NCBI RefSeq assembly: GCF_014874095.1
Contig: NZ_JADBEB010000001.1
Span: 8,680,001-8,744,000, forward strand
DNA length: 64,000 nucleotides
Reading direction: 5' to 3'
DNA from: Plantactinospora soyae
GTDB taxonomy: Bacteria; Actinomycetota; Actinomycetes; Mycobacteriales; Micromonosporaceae
Numbering within the stretch: the first letter of the stretch is position 1; the number at the start of each line of letters is the position of its first letter. Of this stretch, positions 27,116 to 35,921 are shown in pieces. A model generated the notes under the pieces. It made no database searches and had not been told where the DNA came from. It saw nothing but the letters and a program-made list of their open reading frames with translations. The position numbers and the translations under genes are program-made.

Positions 27116-28111
27116 ATGTCCGACGGCATGGTGGTGGGGCTCGACGTCGGTGGCACCTCGACCCGGGCCACGGTGGTCTCGGTCGCCGGGGAGCGGCTGG
27201 GCGCCGGCCTGGGTGGTGGCGGCAACCCGACCAGTCACGGCGCCGAACGGGCCGCCGAACAGCTCCGGGTGGCCCTGGCCGCCGCCCTCGCGGGACTCGA
27301 TCCGAGTCTGGTCCGGGCCGGCACCATCGGGATGGCCGGAGTCGCCCGGCTGCTCGCCGACCCGGTGAGCCGGGAGGCCTTCGACCGGATGTGGCAGGAC
27401 GTCGGGCTCCGCTGCCCGTACGAGATCGTCGGCGACGCCCTCGTCGCGTACGCCTCGGGGACCGCCGCGCCGGACGGCACGATCCTGATCGCCGGCACCG
27501 GGGCGATCGCGGCCGAGGTACGCGGGCTCACCCTGGACCGGGTGGCCGACGGCCACGGCTGGCTGCTCGGCGACGCCGGCGGCGGATTCTGGCTCGGCCG
27601 GGAGGCGGTCCGGCACGCCCTCACCGACCTGGACCGGCACCGTCCACTCGGCCCGCTCGGCACCCTCGTCCTCACCGAGCTGCTCGGCTCTGCGCAGGTC
27701 GCCGCCCGCCCACGGGACACCGTGGACGTCCTCGTCCAGACGGTGACCCGACGACCCGCCGTCGAGCTGGCCGGGCTCGCCCCGCTGGTGATCCAGGCCG
27801 ACCGGGACGGCGACCCGGCCGCCGCCACGATCCTCGCCCAGGCCGCCCGGCTGCTCGCCGCCAACGTGCAGCGGATCCGGCCGGCCGACGCCACCGCGCC
27901 GATCGTGCTCGGTGGCGGCCTGCTCACCGGAGCCACCCCGCTCGCCGACGCGGTACGTCCGGCGCTGGCCGCACGGTGGCCGGGGGCCCCGCTGTCCGGT
28001 GCCGGTGACGGCGCCGTCGCCGCCGCCTGGCTGGCCGCCCGGACCCTGCCCGAGGTGACCGATCCGGCCGACCTGCACCGCCGGCTGATCGGCCCGACCC
28101 CGGGCCGGTGA
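27116..28111 (+). CDS. BadF/BadG-type N-acetylglucosamine kinase-like protein
   Basis: The 331-residue protein has the ASKHA fold of the BadF/BadG/BcrA/BcrD family that includes eukaryotic and bacterial N-acetylglucosamine kinases. Landmarks are the phosphate-1 loop VVGLDVGGTSTRATVVSVAG, the phosphate-2 loop ILIAGTGAIAAEV, GWLLGDAGGGFWLGREAV and the adenosine loop IVLGGGLL. It should phosphorylate an amino sugar with ATP in the cytoplasm, supplying the effector of the divergent RpiR regulator. ATG at 27116 has GGAAGGG about 11 bases upstream. Its 3' end is convergent with cassette 2. The exact sugar is not proven. Confidence 0.87.
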   Translation: MSDGMVVGLDVGGTSTRATVVSVAGERLGAGLGGGGNPTSHGAERAAEQLRVALAAALAGLDPSLVRAGTIGMAGVARLLADPVSREAFDRMWQDVGLRCPYEIVGDALVAYASGTAAPDGTILIAGTGAIAAEVRGLTLDRVADGHGWLLGDAGGGFWLGREAVRHALTDLDRHRPLGPLGTLVLTELLGSAQVAARPRDTVDVLVQTVTRRPAVELAGLAPLVIQADRDGDPAAATILAQAARLLAANVQRIRPADATAPIVLGGGLLTGATPLADAVRPALAARWPGAPLSGAGDGAVAAAWLAARTLPEVTDPADLHRRLIGPTPGR

Positions 28112-28167
28112 GGCCTGCCCGCCGGTGACGGCGGCTGGCGCGCTCCGGCCCGGGACCGTCGGCGACG

Positions 28168-29082
28168 CTATTTCAGCTGGCCGGCGGTCAGGCCGGACTG
28201 GATCTGGCGCTGGAACACGATGTACACCGCGAGCACCGGGAGCATCGCCAGGGTGAGCCCGGCGAACAACCCACTGAAGTCGCCCTGGTAGCCCTGGCTG
28301 ACCGCCAGCGCCGACAGGCCCTGGGCAAGCACCCATTTCGACTCGTCCCCCTGCATCAGCACCTGGGGCAGGATGAACTGGTTCCACTGGCTGAGGAAGT
28401 TGAAGATCGCCACGCTGATCAGACCCGGTCGCGCCATCGGCAGCATCACCCGGAAGAAGAGCCGGAAGTGTCCACAACCGTCGATCAGTGCCGCCTCGGC
28501 GACCGACGACGGCAGCGTCCGGAAGAACGCGGTCAGGAAGAAGACCGTGAACGGCAGCGAGTACGCGGCGTAGACCAGGCTCAGTCCGGTCCAGGTGTTG
28601 AACAGCCCGGCGTTGCGGACCACGAAGAAGAGCGGCACCAGGGCGAGGAAGACCGGGAACATCATGCCGCCGACGAACAGGTAGTAGAAGACCTGCCGGA
28701 ACCGGAACTCGTACCGGGCGAAGACGTACGCCGCCGTGGCGCCGAACAGCATGGTCAGGGTCAGCGACCCGGTCACCACGATCCCGCTGTTCAGGAAGTA
28801 CTGGCCGATCCGGGCCTCGGTCCAGGCCCGGGCCCAGTTCTCGAAGCGCAGCGCGGCGGGCAGTCCCCACGGGTCGGAGAGGATCTCCCCGTCGCTCTTG
28901 AACGAACTGATCACGACCCAGACCAGCGGCAGCGTGGTCAGCAGCCCCCAGAGCAGCAGGAACCCGTGCGAGAAGACGTTCACCACGCCCAGTTCCCGGC
29001 GGGGTGCCCGGTCGCCGGTCCGGGCCGGGCCGTCGCTGTCGGCGGCGGGCGTGGCCGGCGCGGAGGTGTCGACGGTCGTCAT
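28168..29082 (-). CDS. Carbohydrate ABC transporter permease (MalG/NgcG-like), cassette 2
   Basis: The 304-residue CUT1 permease is a paralogue of the cassette 1 MalG-type gene: the EAA loop is EAALIDGCGHFRLFFRVMLP and the end IVFQRQIQSGLTAGQLK is nearly the same as in cassette 1. The N-terminal 30 residues are polar and cytoplasmic. ATG overlaps the stop of the partner permease by four bases. It closes cassette 2 and is convergent with the kinase gene, with only a weak 5-bp hairpin between. Confidence 0.93.
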   Translation of the reverse strand: MTTVDTSAPATPAADSDGPARTGDRAPRRELGVVNVFSHGFLLLWGLLTTLPLVWVVISSFKSDGEILSDPWGLPAALRFENWARAWTEARIGQYFLNSGIVVTGSLTLTMLFGATAAYVFARYEFRFRQVFYYLFVGGMMFPVFLALVPLFFVVRNAGLFNTWTGLSLVYAAYSLPFTVFFLTAFFRTLPSSVAEAALIDGCGHFRLFFRVMLPMARPGLISVAIFNFLSQWNQFILPQVLMQGDESKWVLAQGLSALAVSQGYQGDFSGLFAGLTLAMLPVLAVYIVFQRQIQSGLTAGQLK

Positions 29083-29987
29083 GAGTACTCGATTCGGTCA
29101 CGCCGGGCGGCCCGCAGCGCCATCACCGCCACCGACAGGGTCAGGAAGAACATCACCACGCCGATCGCCGAGGCATAGCCGAACTTGGTCTCGCTGCCGA
29201 ACGCCGTGTTGTACATCCGCAGACCGATCACGTCCGAGGAGTGGTTGGGCCCGCCGTCGGTCATCTGCTGGATCAGGATGAACCCGTCCAGCGCGGCGAT
29301 GGCCAGGTAGATCCAGGCGACCTGGACGGTGTCCCAGAGCAGCGGGATGGTGACCTTGACCAGGGTGGTGAACCGGGACGCCCCGTCCAGCATCACCGCC
29401 TCGTAGATGTCGCGCGGGATGGCCTGCATGGCCGCGCCGAAGAGCACCACGTAGAAGCCGACGTTGCTCCAGACCATCACCGCCACCACCGCCCAGAACG
29501 CGGTCCGGGGATCGCCGAGCCAGGTCGGCGCGCCCAGCCCGAGGCCGCGCAGCGTGGCGTTGAGCAGCCCGTTGTTGGGGTGGTAGACCTCCTTCCAGAG
29601 CAGCGCGATGATCACTACCGAGAGCACCTGCGGGAAGAAGTAGACCAGCCGGTACACCGAGGATCCGCGTACCCCGACCACGCCGGCGACGCCGCGCCGG
29701 CCACCCATGTTGAGCATGGTGGCGAAGAACAGGCCGAGCCCGATGGTGACGATCGGCAGCATCACCAGCAGGACCAGGTTGTTGCGGACCGCGTTCCACA
29801 GGGCTCCGTCGCGCAGCAGCGTCCCGAAGTTCTCCAGGCCCACGTAGTTGGCGCTCGGCGAGTAGCCCAGCCAGTCGGTGGTGGAGATCTGGAACGCCTG
29901 CAGGTACGGCGAGAGCACGAAGATGCCGTACAACAGCAGCGGCGGCACCAGGAAGGTGATGATCAGCGGGTACTTGCCATGTCTCAC
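29079..29987 (-). CDS. Carbohydrate ABC transporter permease (MalF/NgcF-like), cassette 2
   Basis: The 302-residue CUT1 permease parallels the MalF-type gene of cassette 1 along its whole length (start MRHGKYPLIITFLVPPLLLY, middle MGGRRGVAGVVGVRGSSVYR, EAA loop YEAVMLDGASRFTTLVKVTI). It forms a heterodimer with the next permease in the membrane. It is separated from its lipoprotein gene by 103 bases that contain two hairpins, unlike cassette 1 where the gap is 10 bases. Confidence 0.92.
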   Translation of the reverse strand: MRHGKYPLIITFLVPPLLLYGIFVLSPYLQAFQISTTDWLGYSPSANYVGLENFGTLLRDGALWNAVRNNLVLLVMLPIVTIGLGLFFATMLNMGGRRGVAGVVGVRGSSVYRLVYFFPQVLSVVIIALLWKEVYHPNNGLLNATLRGLGLGAPTWLGDPRTAFWAVVAVMVWSNVGFYVVLFGAAMQAIPRDIYEAVMLDGASRFTTLVKVTIPLLWDTVQVAWIYLAIAALDGFILIQQMTDGGPNHSSDVIGLRMYNTAFGSETKFGYASAIGVVMFFLTLSVAVMALRAARRDRIEYS

Positions 29988-30011
29988 GAGAACAACATCC
30001 TGCCCACTCCA

Positions 30012-30076
30012 CGCGGGAAGACCTGTCCCCGCGACAACCGCGTCGTGGGGGTCGACCGTGCCTGGCCGACCCCCAC
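30012..30076 (-). promoter_or_regulatory. Two intercistronic hairpins between lipoprotein and permease genes, cassette 2
   Basis: GTGGGGGTCG (30045-30054) pairs perfectly with CGACCCCCAC (30067-30076), and CGCGGG (30012-30017) with CCCGCG (30028-30033). They lie just after the lipoprotein stop and before the first permease. Such hairpins often stop part of the transcripts or protect the upstream message, giving more binding protein than permease. Confidence 0.7.
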
Positions 30077-30090
30077 CCGACGGAACCCGA

Positions 30091-31500
30091 CTATGAGCGC
30101 TTGTACTTCTTGATGCTGCTGTCCCCGGCGATCTGGTCGGCGCCCTTCTGGCACTGCTCCAGGAACTCCGCCGGGGTGGTCCGGCCGCTGAAGAACTCGC
30201 CGCAGGCCGCGTCGACCAGCTCGCGTTCCAGCTTCCGGTAGAAGTTGTTGTACACCCAGTTGAACCCGTTGTTGCCGGACGCGTCCAGTGCCTTGACCAC
30301 GGTGCTCAGCCCGAACGGCAGCTCGATCCCCTGGGTGGAGCCGGCGACCGCGCTCAGGCTGGAGACCTTCCGGGTGAAGTCCTGGGCGCCCTTCATCGAG
30401 AGCATGGTGCGGAAGTACTCCAGCCCGCCGGCCTGGTTCTTGGCCTTGGACGGCACCATGAACGGCTCGCTGGCCGTACCGCGGATCGCCTCGAACGGCA
30501 GCTTGTCGCCGGTGCCGAGGCTGGGGGTCGGTGCGACGGACATGTTGAAGCCGGCCGGGGTGACCTTCTTCTGCTCGCTCTCCAACCAGGAGCCGCAGGA
30601 GATGAAGGCGGCCTTGCCCCGGCACCACTCGGTCTGCGACTGCACGTGGTCGAGCCCGGGGGTGCCGGGCAGGATGTAGCCGTCCTTGACGATCTGGTAC
30701 CAGGCGTCGGCCGCGGCCTTCATCGCGTCCGACTTCCAGGCGTTGGGCTCCAGGTTGTCGATCGCCTTCGCCACGTCCACGCCACCGAACTTGACGGCCG
30801 TGGAGATCACCGGCCAGCTCATGTAGCGCGGGTGCTTGCCGGCGTACGTCCAGGGCGCCATCCCGGACGCCTTGATCTTCTTGCACAGGGCGATGTGGTC
30901 GTCCCAGGTCTTCGGGTACTCCCAGCCCTTGTCGGTGAAGAGCTTGGTGGAGTACCAGATGCCGTACGCGGTGTACGCGTAGTTCAGCACCAGGAACTTG
31001 CCGTCGTACGAGCCGACGTCGACCACGCCGGGCAGCAGGGTGTCCCGGACGGTCTTGCCCGGGACGTCGAGGCTGGGCGCGTCGAGCAGTTCGCTGAGGT
31101 CCGCGATGGCGTTCTGCGAGACGAGTCCGTTGAAGTCGATCTGGCCGGCGCCGGAGTTGTTCACCACGTCCGGCGGGGTGCCGTCGACGAAGCGGGGCTG
31201 CAGGGTCTTGTTGATTTCCTGCGTCGCCGAGTGCTTGATCGTGGCCTTTGGATATTTCTCGGTGTACATCGCCTCGTGGGCCTTGGCATAATCCTCACCG
31301 AAGCCACCATTGAAGATGACCACCTCAAGCGGCGCGTCCTCCTTGACGCCGAGCGGGTTCTGCTCGCTCTTCGTGCCTTCGGCGCTCTCGCCGGTGCTGT
31401 TGTCGTCGCCGCCGAGAGCGCAACCGGTCAAAAGGCCGGTGGCGGGGACCGCCAGCAGGCTGGCCGCCGCAGTACGACGCAGGATGTCACGCCTGTTCAT
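30091..31500 (-). CDS. ABC transporter substrate-binding lipoprotein (NgcE-like), cassette 2
   Basis: The 469-residue lipoprotein begins MNRRDILRRTAAASLLAVPA, a twin-arginine-like signal, with lipobox LTGC and acylated Cys27. It is a paralogue of the cassette 1 protein: NPLGVKEDAPLEVVIFNGGF and AYGIWYSTKLFTDKGWEYP correspond to the same regions there. It should deliver an amino sugar or related oligosaccharide to the permeases encoded downstream. GAGGAG lies five to six bases before the ATG. Divergence from the cassette 1 protein suggests a different ligand. Upstream lies a motif similar to the rpiR operator candidate. Confidence 0.88.
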   Translation of the reverse strand: MNRRDILRRTAAASLLAVPATGLLTGCALGGDDNSTGESAEGTKSEQNPLGVKEDAPLEVVIFNGGFGEDYAKAHEAMYTEKYPKATIKHSATQEINKTLQPRFVDGTPPDVVNNSGAGQIDFNGLVSQNAIADLSELLDAPSLDVPGKTVRDTLLPGVVDVGSYDGKFLVLNYAYTAYGIWYSTKLFTDKGWEYPKTWDDHIALCKKIKASGMAPWTYAGKHPRYMSWPVISTAVKFGGVDVAKAIDNLEPNAWKSDAMKAAADAWYQIVKDGYILPGTPGLDHVQSQTEWCRGKAAFISCGSWLESEQKKVTPAGFNMSVAPTPSLGTGDKLPFEAIRGTASEPFMVPSKAKNQAGGLEYFRTMLSMKGAQDFTRKVSSLSAVAGSTQGIELPFGLSTVVKALDASGNNGFNWVYNNFYRKLERELVDAACGEFFSGRTTPAEFLEQCQKGADQIAGDSSIKKYKRS

Positions 31501-31600
31501 AGCTTCTCCTCGGATCCGGTCCAGGTAGACGCCGCGGCCGCACTCGTCGACCGGTAGTGCTTCTATCACCCAGGTGGTGCCGGCTGTTGCTTGTCTTCAC

Positions 31601-31634
31601 TTAACTCAAAGTTACTGAAGGATTCTTACGGAAG
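31601..31634 (-). promoter_or_regulatory. Operator-like motif upstream of cassette 2
   Basis: In plus-strand sense TTAACT (31601-31606), GTTACTG (31611-31617) and TTCTTAC (31623-31629) followed by GGAAG repeat the order of elements seen in front of rpiR (TTAACT, GTTAGTG, TTCTTAC, then TAAAG). Spacing differs by a few bases. It suggests that the same RpiR protein controls both cassettes. Confidence 0.4.
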
Positions 31635-31744
31635 TGCGTGCCGGCAGCAAGCCCCGGGGGCCGAACCGTTACGCACCGGCAATCCACCCGGCCCGGTTGC
31701 CGCATAGTGCGTCGGCGTTCCGGCGAAGTCGATAGCCTGGCCAC

Positions 31745-33100
31745 ATGCGCCGCCTGCGGGAGATCGCCGGCCGTACGCCCGCCCAGCGGGAGCGCTACGT
31801 CGACCTGCTCCGCGCGGTGGCGATCATCATGGTGGTGCTCGGGCACTGGCTGATCGCCGTCATCGACCACGACGACCAGGGCGGGCTGCGCGGCCACTCC
31901 GCACTGGAGGAACTCGTCTCGGCCCGGCCCGGCACCTGGCTGTTCCAGGTCATGCCGCTATTCTTCCTGGTCGGCGGCTACGCCAACGCCGCCTCGTTGG
32001 AGGGACACCGTCGGCGCGGCGGCTACGCCGGTGGCTGGCTCCGGGACCGGAGCGGGCGACTGCTCCGACCCACCACCGTGCTGCTGGTGGTGCTGGCGGT
32101 CGCGGCGCTGACCGCCCGGCTGCTCGGCGGCGGGCCGACGCAGATCCGCAACGTGGTCTGGTACGCCACCGTTCCGCTCTGGTTCCTCTCCGCGTACCTC
32201 TGCGTGGTGCTGCTGACCCCGGTCATGTACGCGCTGCACCGGCGCTTCGGGCTCGCCGTACCGGCCGTGCTGCTGGTGCTGATCGTTCTCGGGGACGTCG
32301 GCCGACTGCTCGGCCCGGAGCGGCTGTCGTACGGCAACTACCTGTTCGGCTGGCTCGCCATGCACCAGGTGGGCTTCGCCTGGCGGACCGGGGACCTGCC
32401 GATGCGCCCCCGGGTGGGCGTACCGCTGCTGCTGGTCGGGCTGACCGCGCTGCCGCTGCTCACGTTCCTCGGCCCGTACCCGACCAGCATGATCAACCAG
32501 CCGGGTGAGCGGATCCAGAACATGTCCCCGCCGAGCCTGGCGCTGCTCGCCCTGGCCACCGCGCAGCTCGGACTGATCATGCTGTTCCGCGGCTCGGCCG
32601 AGCGGTGGCTGCGCCGGACCCGCCCCTGGACGGTGGTCGTCGGAATGAACGCGGTGGTGCTGACCATCTTCCTCTGGCACCTCACCGCCGTGATCCTGCT
32701 GGCCGGCGCCCTGGACGCGCTCGGCGTACTGCCCACCCCGCAGGTGGGCAGTACGGCGTGGTGGCTCTGGCGCATTCCCTGGCTGGTCCTGCTGGCGGTG
32801 GTGCTGGCGGTCCTGGTCGCCGCCTTCGGCCGGATCGAACTGCGCGGTTCCCGACGCCCCGCCGTACGCCCACGCTGGCTGCCGGCCCCGCTCTGCCGCA
32901 CCCTGGACCGCCCGCTTCCCCGGCTCCTGCTGCTGGTGGTCGGGTTCGCGGCGACCGTGGTCGGGTTGTTCAGCAACAACGTCGCCCCGAAGAGCGGCGA
33001 GTACCTGTTCGGGCTGCCCACCGTGGCGCTGGTCGGCTACCTGTTCGGGGCGGCCCTGCTCCGGCTGCTCCGTTCGGTCCCCACCGGTCCCCCGGGCTGA
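31745..33100 (+). CDS. Acyltransferase family 3 membrane protein
   Basis: The 451-residue protein is an Acyl_transf_3 (OafA/NolL/YrhL-like) integral membrane enzyme with about ten helices. ERYVDLLRAVAIIMVVLGHW is the typical first helix with the essential-type His, followed by MPLFFLVGGYANAASLE and a late IFLWHLTAVILLAGAL. Such enzymes O-acylate extracellular glycans, lipids or antibiotics using cytoplasmic acyl-CoA. There is no Shine-Dalgarno sequence; TAGCCT at 31733-31738 lies six bases before the ATG, so a leaderless message is likely. A paralogue starts at 62715. The acceptor is unknown. Confidence 0.88.
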   Translation: MRRLREIAGRTPAQRERYVDLLRAVAIIMVVLGHWLIAVIDHDDQGGLRGHSALEELVSARPGTWLFQVMPLFFLVGGYANAASLEGHRRRGGYAGGWLRDRSGRLLRPTTVLLVVLAVAALTARLLGGGPTQIRNVVWYATVPLWFLSAYLCVVLLTPVMYALHRRFGLAVPAVLLVLIVLGDVGRLLGPERLSYGNYLFGWLAMHQVGFAWRTGDLPMRPRVGVPLLLVGLTALPLLTFLGPYPTSMINQPGERIQNMSPPSLALLALATAQLGLIMLFRGSAERWLRRTRPWTVVVGMNAVVLTIFLWHLTAVILLAGALDALGVLPTPQVGSTAWWLWRIPWLVLLAVVLAVLVAAFGRIELRGSRRPAVRPRWLPAPLCRTLDRPLPRLLLLVVGFAATVVGLFSNNVAPKSGEYLFGLPTVALVGYLFGAALLRLLRSVPTGPPG

Positions 33101-33126
33101 CCACGCCAACCCCACCGGCCGGGGCG

Positions 33127-34425
33127 TCAGACGTCGGCGACCGCCACCGCCTCGGCCAGGATGCCCAGCGCCTCGGCTGCCTCGGACTCCGTCACCGTCA
33201 ACGGCGGACCCATCCGCAGCACGTTCCCGTACAGACCGCCCTTGCCCACCAGCAGGCCGCCCCGCTTGCACTCCTCGAAGACCCGGGCCGTGACCGCCGG
33301 GTCCGGTTCGGTGCCGCCGGACCGGACGAACTCGAGACCGATCATCAATCCCCGGCCGCGCACCTCGCCGACGATGCCGTGCCGGCGGGCCACCTTCCGC
33401 AACCCGGCGAGCAGGATGCCGCCCACCCGGGCCGCGTTGGCCTGAAGGTCGTGCGCCAGCAGGTAGTCCAGTACGGCGTTGCCGGCCGCCGTCGAGATCG
33501 GGTTGCCGCCGAAGGTGGAGAACGACGTGGCGTGCACCTCGTTGAGTACCTCGGCCCGGCCCACCACCCCGGCCAGGGCGAACCCGTTCCCGATCCCCTT
33601 GGCGAAGGTCAGCAGGTCCGGCGTCACGTCGTGGGCCTGGTAGCCCCAGAAGTGGTCCCCGGTACGCCCCCAGCCGGTCTGCACCTCGTCGGAGATCAGC
33701 AGGATGCCCGACTCGTCGAGCACCTTCTTGAACGCCCCGAACAGCCCGTCCGGCGGGGCCACGAACCCGCCGACCCCCTGGATCGGCTCGGCGATCAGGC
33801 AGGCCACGTCCCCGGCGGTCTGGGTGGCGAGCACCTCCCGCAGGTCCTCGACGGCCGCGTCGAGGTACTCCTCCGGCCCCAGCCGGGACAGCAGGCCGCG
33901 CAGCCGGTCACCGGAGTGCAGCCAGCTCACCTGGAGGGGGTTCAGCGCGCTCGCCGACCAGCTCCGGTGCCCGGTGACCCCCATCGCCGCGTACGACCGG
34001 CCGTGGTAGCTGTTGCGCACCGCCAGGATCTGGTGGGACCGCCGGTAGTTGGTGGCGACCAGCAGCGCCGCCTCGTTGGCCTCGGTGCCGGAGTTGGTGA
34101 AGAAGACCCGGGCGTCCGGAATGCCGGAGACCGCCGCCACCTTCTCGGCCAGCTCGACCTGCTGCCGGATCAGGTAGAGGGTCGAGGTGTGCACCACCCC
34201 GGTGTCGAGCTGGCGCCGTACCGCCTCGCGTACCTCGGCGATGTCGTAACCGATCATGTTCGTCAGCACTCCGCCGAAGAAGTCCAGGTAGCTGCGCCCC
34301 TGCGCGTCGGTGACCCGGCGGCCGGAGCCGGAGACGATCTCGATGGGCTCGGCGTAGTAGAGCGGCATCCAGGACGGCAGGACCGCCCGGTGCCGTGCCA
34401 GCAGGTCGTCGGTGGTCATGGTCAT
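33127..34425 (-). CDS. Class III PLP-dependent aminotransferase (AGXT2-like)
   Basis: This 432-residue cytosolic enzyme has fold type I PLP features: FFTNSGTEANEAALL, NSYHGRSYAAMG, ISDEVQTGWGRTG with the ring-contacting Asp246, and Lys276 in LLTFAKGIGNG forming the Schiff base. The length and the RNSYHGR segment place it near alanine-glyoxylate/aspartate and omega-amino acid aminotransferases. The amino donor is not certain. ATG at 34425 follows GAAGGG; ATG at 34419 is also possible. It is divergent from the MurL-like gene across about 130 bases, so a link to glutamate or other amino acid metabolism is possible but unproven. Confidence 0.88.
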   Translation of the reverse strand: MTMTTDDLLARHRAVLPSWMPLYYAEPIEIVSGSGRRVTDAQGRSYLDFFGGVLTNMIGYDIAEVREAVRRQLDTGVVHTSTLYLIRQQVELAEKVAAVSGIPDARVFFTNSGTEANEAALLVATNYRRSHQILAVRNSYHGRSYAAMGVTGHRSWSASALNPLQVSWLHSGDRLRGLLSRLGPEEYLDAAVEDLREVLATQTAGDVACLIAEPIQGVGGFVAPPDGLFGAFKKVLDESGILLISDEVQTGWGRTGDHFWGYQAHDVTPDLLTFAKGIGNGFALAGVVGRAEVLNEVHATSFSTFGGNPISTAAGNAVLDYLLAHDLQANAARVGGILLAGLRKVARRHGIVGEVRGRGLMIGLEFVRSGGTEPDPAVTARVFEECKRGGLLVGKGGLYGNVLRMGPPLTVTESEAAEALGILAEAVAVADV

Positions 34426-34556
34426 CACACCCTTCACCCGGGTACGCGGACCACTGCACGCTCCCACCAGGCGGTCCGGCGGGCAACTTCGGCCGGCCGG
34501 GTCGACCGGCGCCGGACATCGACCTGCCGTCAACCCGAAACGGACTACTATTACCT

Positions 34557-35906
34557 GTGCCCAACGGACAACTCCGACGGATGGCCGCCTTCGCCTTCCC
34601 GTCCCACTCGTTCGACCCGGCCACCGGCAACGCGGCCCTGGAATACGCGCTGACCGGCCCGGACGGTGACCTGCGGTTCACCGAGGTGATCACCTTTCCC
34701 CGGCCGGAGGCACCGCCGTCACCACGGACCCTCGACGCCTTCGGACGGGTGCTGGAACTGCTGCACCTGGTCGCCGGGGTCAGCTACTACAAGGCCGCCG
34801 CACCGCCCCGGCTGATCCTGCCGGCGCCGCTGGGCGAGGCCGCCACCGCGCTGGTCACCGCCGTCTACACCAAGGGCCTCGCCGAGTACGCGTACCGCAA
34901 CGACCTGCCGTACGTGCTGGAGCTGACGCCGACCGTGCCGGACGGGGAGGTCGCCGAGCCGGACGTGCTGGACAACTCCGACCGCCGGCCGCTGTCGACG
35001 GTGGGCGGCGGCAAGGACTCGATCGTCAGCCTGGAGGCGCTGCGCCGGGGCGGCTTCGATCCGGTGCCCTTCTCGGTCAACCCCAACCACATCATCGTGT
35101 CGGTGAACGAGGCGTCCGAGCTGGCCCCGCTGGCGGCCCGCCGCCGGCTCGACCCGACGCTGATCGAGCTGAACGCGGCCGGGGCCCGCAACGGGCACAT
35201 TCCGGTCACCGCGATCAATTCGCTGATCGCGGTGGCGACCGCCGTACTGCACGGGCTCGGCCCGGTGGTGATGTCGAACGAGCGCTCCGCCTCCGATCCG
35301 AATCTGATCTGGAACGGTCACGAGGTCAACCACCAGTGGTCGAAGGGGGTCGAGGCCGAGGGACTGCTGCGCGCGGCACTGGCCGGGCACGCGGGGCTGA
35401 CCGAGCCGTACTTCTCGCTGCTGCGCCCGCTCTCGGAGCTGCACATCGCCCGGCTGTTCGCCCAGTTCTCCCGGTACGACGACGTGGTGACCAGCTGCAA
35501 CGCGGCGTTCAAGTTGCGCGATCCCAGCGCCCGCTGGTGCGGGAACTGCCCCAAGTGCCAGTTCATCTTCCTCGCGCTGGCCCCGTTCATGCCCCGGGCC
35601 CGGCTGGTACACATCTTCGGCACCGACCTGCTCGCCGACCCGGCCCAGACGCCGGGCTACCTCGAACTGCTCGGCATCGACGCGCACAAGCCGTTCGAGT
35701 GCGTCGGCGAGGTGGAGGAGTCGGTGGTCGCGCTCGGCCTGGTCGCCGAGCACCCGGACTGGCGGGACGCGGCCGTGGTCCGGACCCTGCTCGCGGCCAT
35801 TCCGCCCGAGGCGTGGACGGCCGCGAACGCCACCGACGTGTTCACCCCGACCGGCCCGCACTTCGTGCCGCCGACGTACGCCAAGGCGTTGACCGCGATC
35901 TCCTGA
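34557..35906 (+). CDS. murL: MurL-like UDP-MurNAc-dipeptide (L-Glu to D-Glu) epimerase
   Basis: The 449-residue protein matches the MurL family described in Xanthomonas, which epimerises the terminal L-Glu of UDP-MurNAc-L-Ala-L-Glu to D-Glu in cytoplasmic peptidoglycan precursor synthesis. Diagnostic segments are GVSYYKAAAPP, LAEYAYRNDLPY, the nucleotide-binding-like loop VGGGKDSIVSLEAL, IELNAAGARNGHIPVTAINS, VMSNERSASDPNLIWNGHEV and a Cys cluster WCGNCPKCQF near the end, then KPFECVGE. In Xanthomonas MurL works with MurD2, which adds L-Glu; no MurD2 is in this window. GTG at 34557 is five bases after TACTAT and has no Shine-Dalgarno sequence, hence probably leaderless; ATG at 34581 is the alternative. 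The family call rests on recalled motifs. Confidence 0.75.
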   Translation: MPNGQLRRMAAFAFPSHSFDPATGNAALEYALTGPDGDLRFTEVITFPRPEAPPSPRTLDAFGRVLELLHLVAGVSYYKAAAPPRLILPAPLGEAATALVTAVYTKGLAEYAYRNDLPYVLELTPTVPDGEVAEPDVLDNSDRRPLSTVGGGKDSIVSLEALRRGGFDPVPFSVNPNHIIVSVNEASELAPLAARRRLDPTLIELNAAGARNGHIPVTAINSLIAVATAVLHGLGPVVMSNERSASDPNLIWNGHEVNHQWSKGVEAEGLLRAALAGHAGLTEPYFSLLRPLSELHIARLFAQFSRYDDVVTSCNAAFKLRDPSARWCGNCPKCQFIFLALAPFMPRARLVHIFGTDLLADPAQTPGYLELLGIDAHKPFECVGEVEESVVALGLVAEHPDWRDAAVVRTLLAAIPPEAWTAANATDVFTPTGPHFVPPTYAKALTAIS

Positions 35907-35921
35907 TCCGGATGACCGCCG

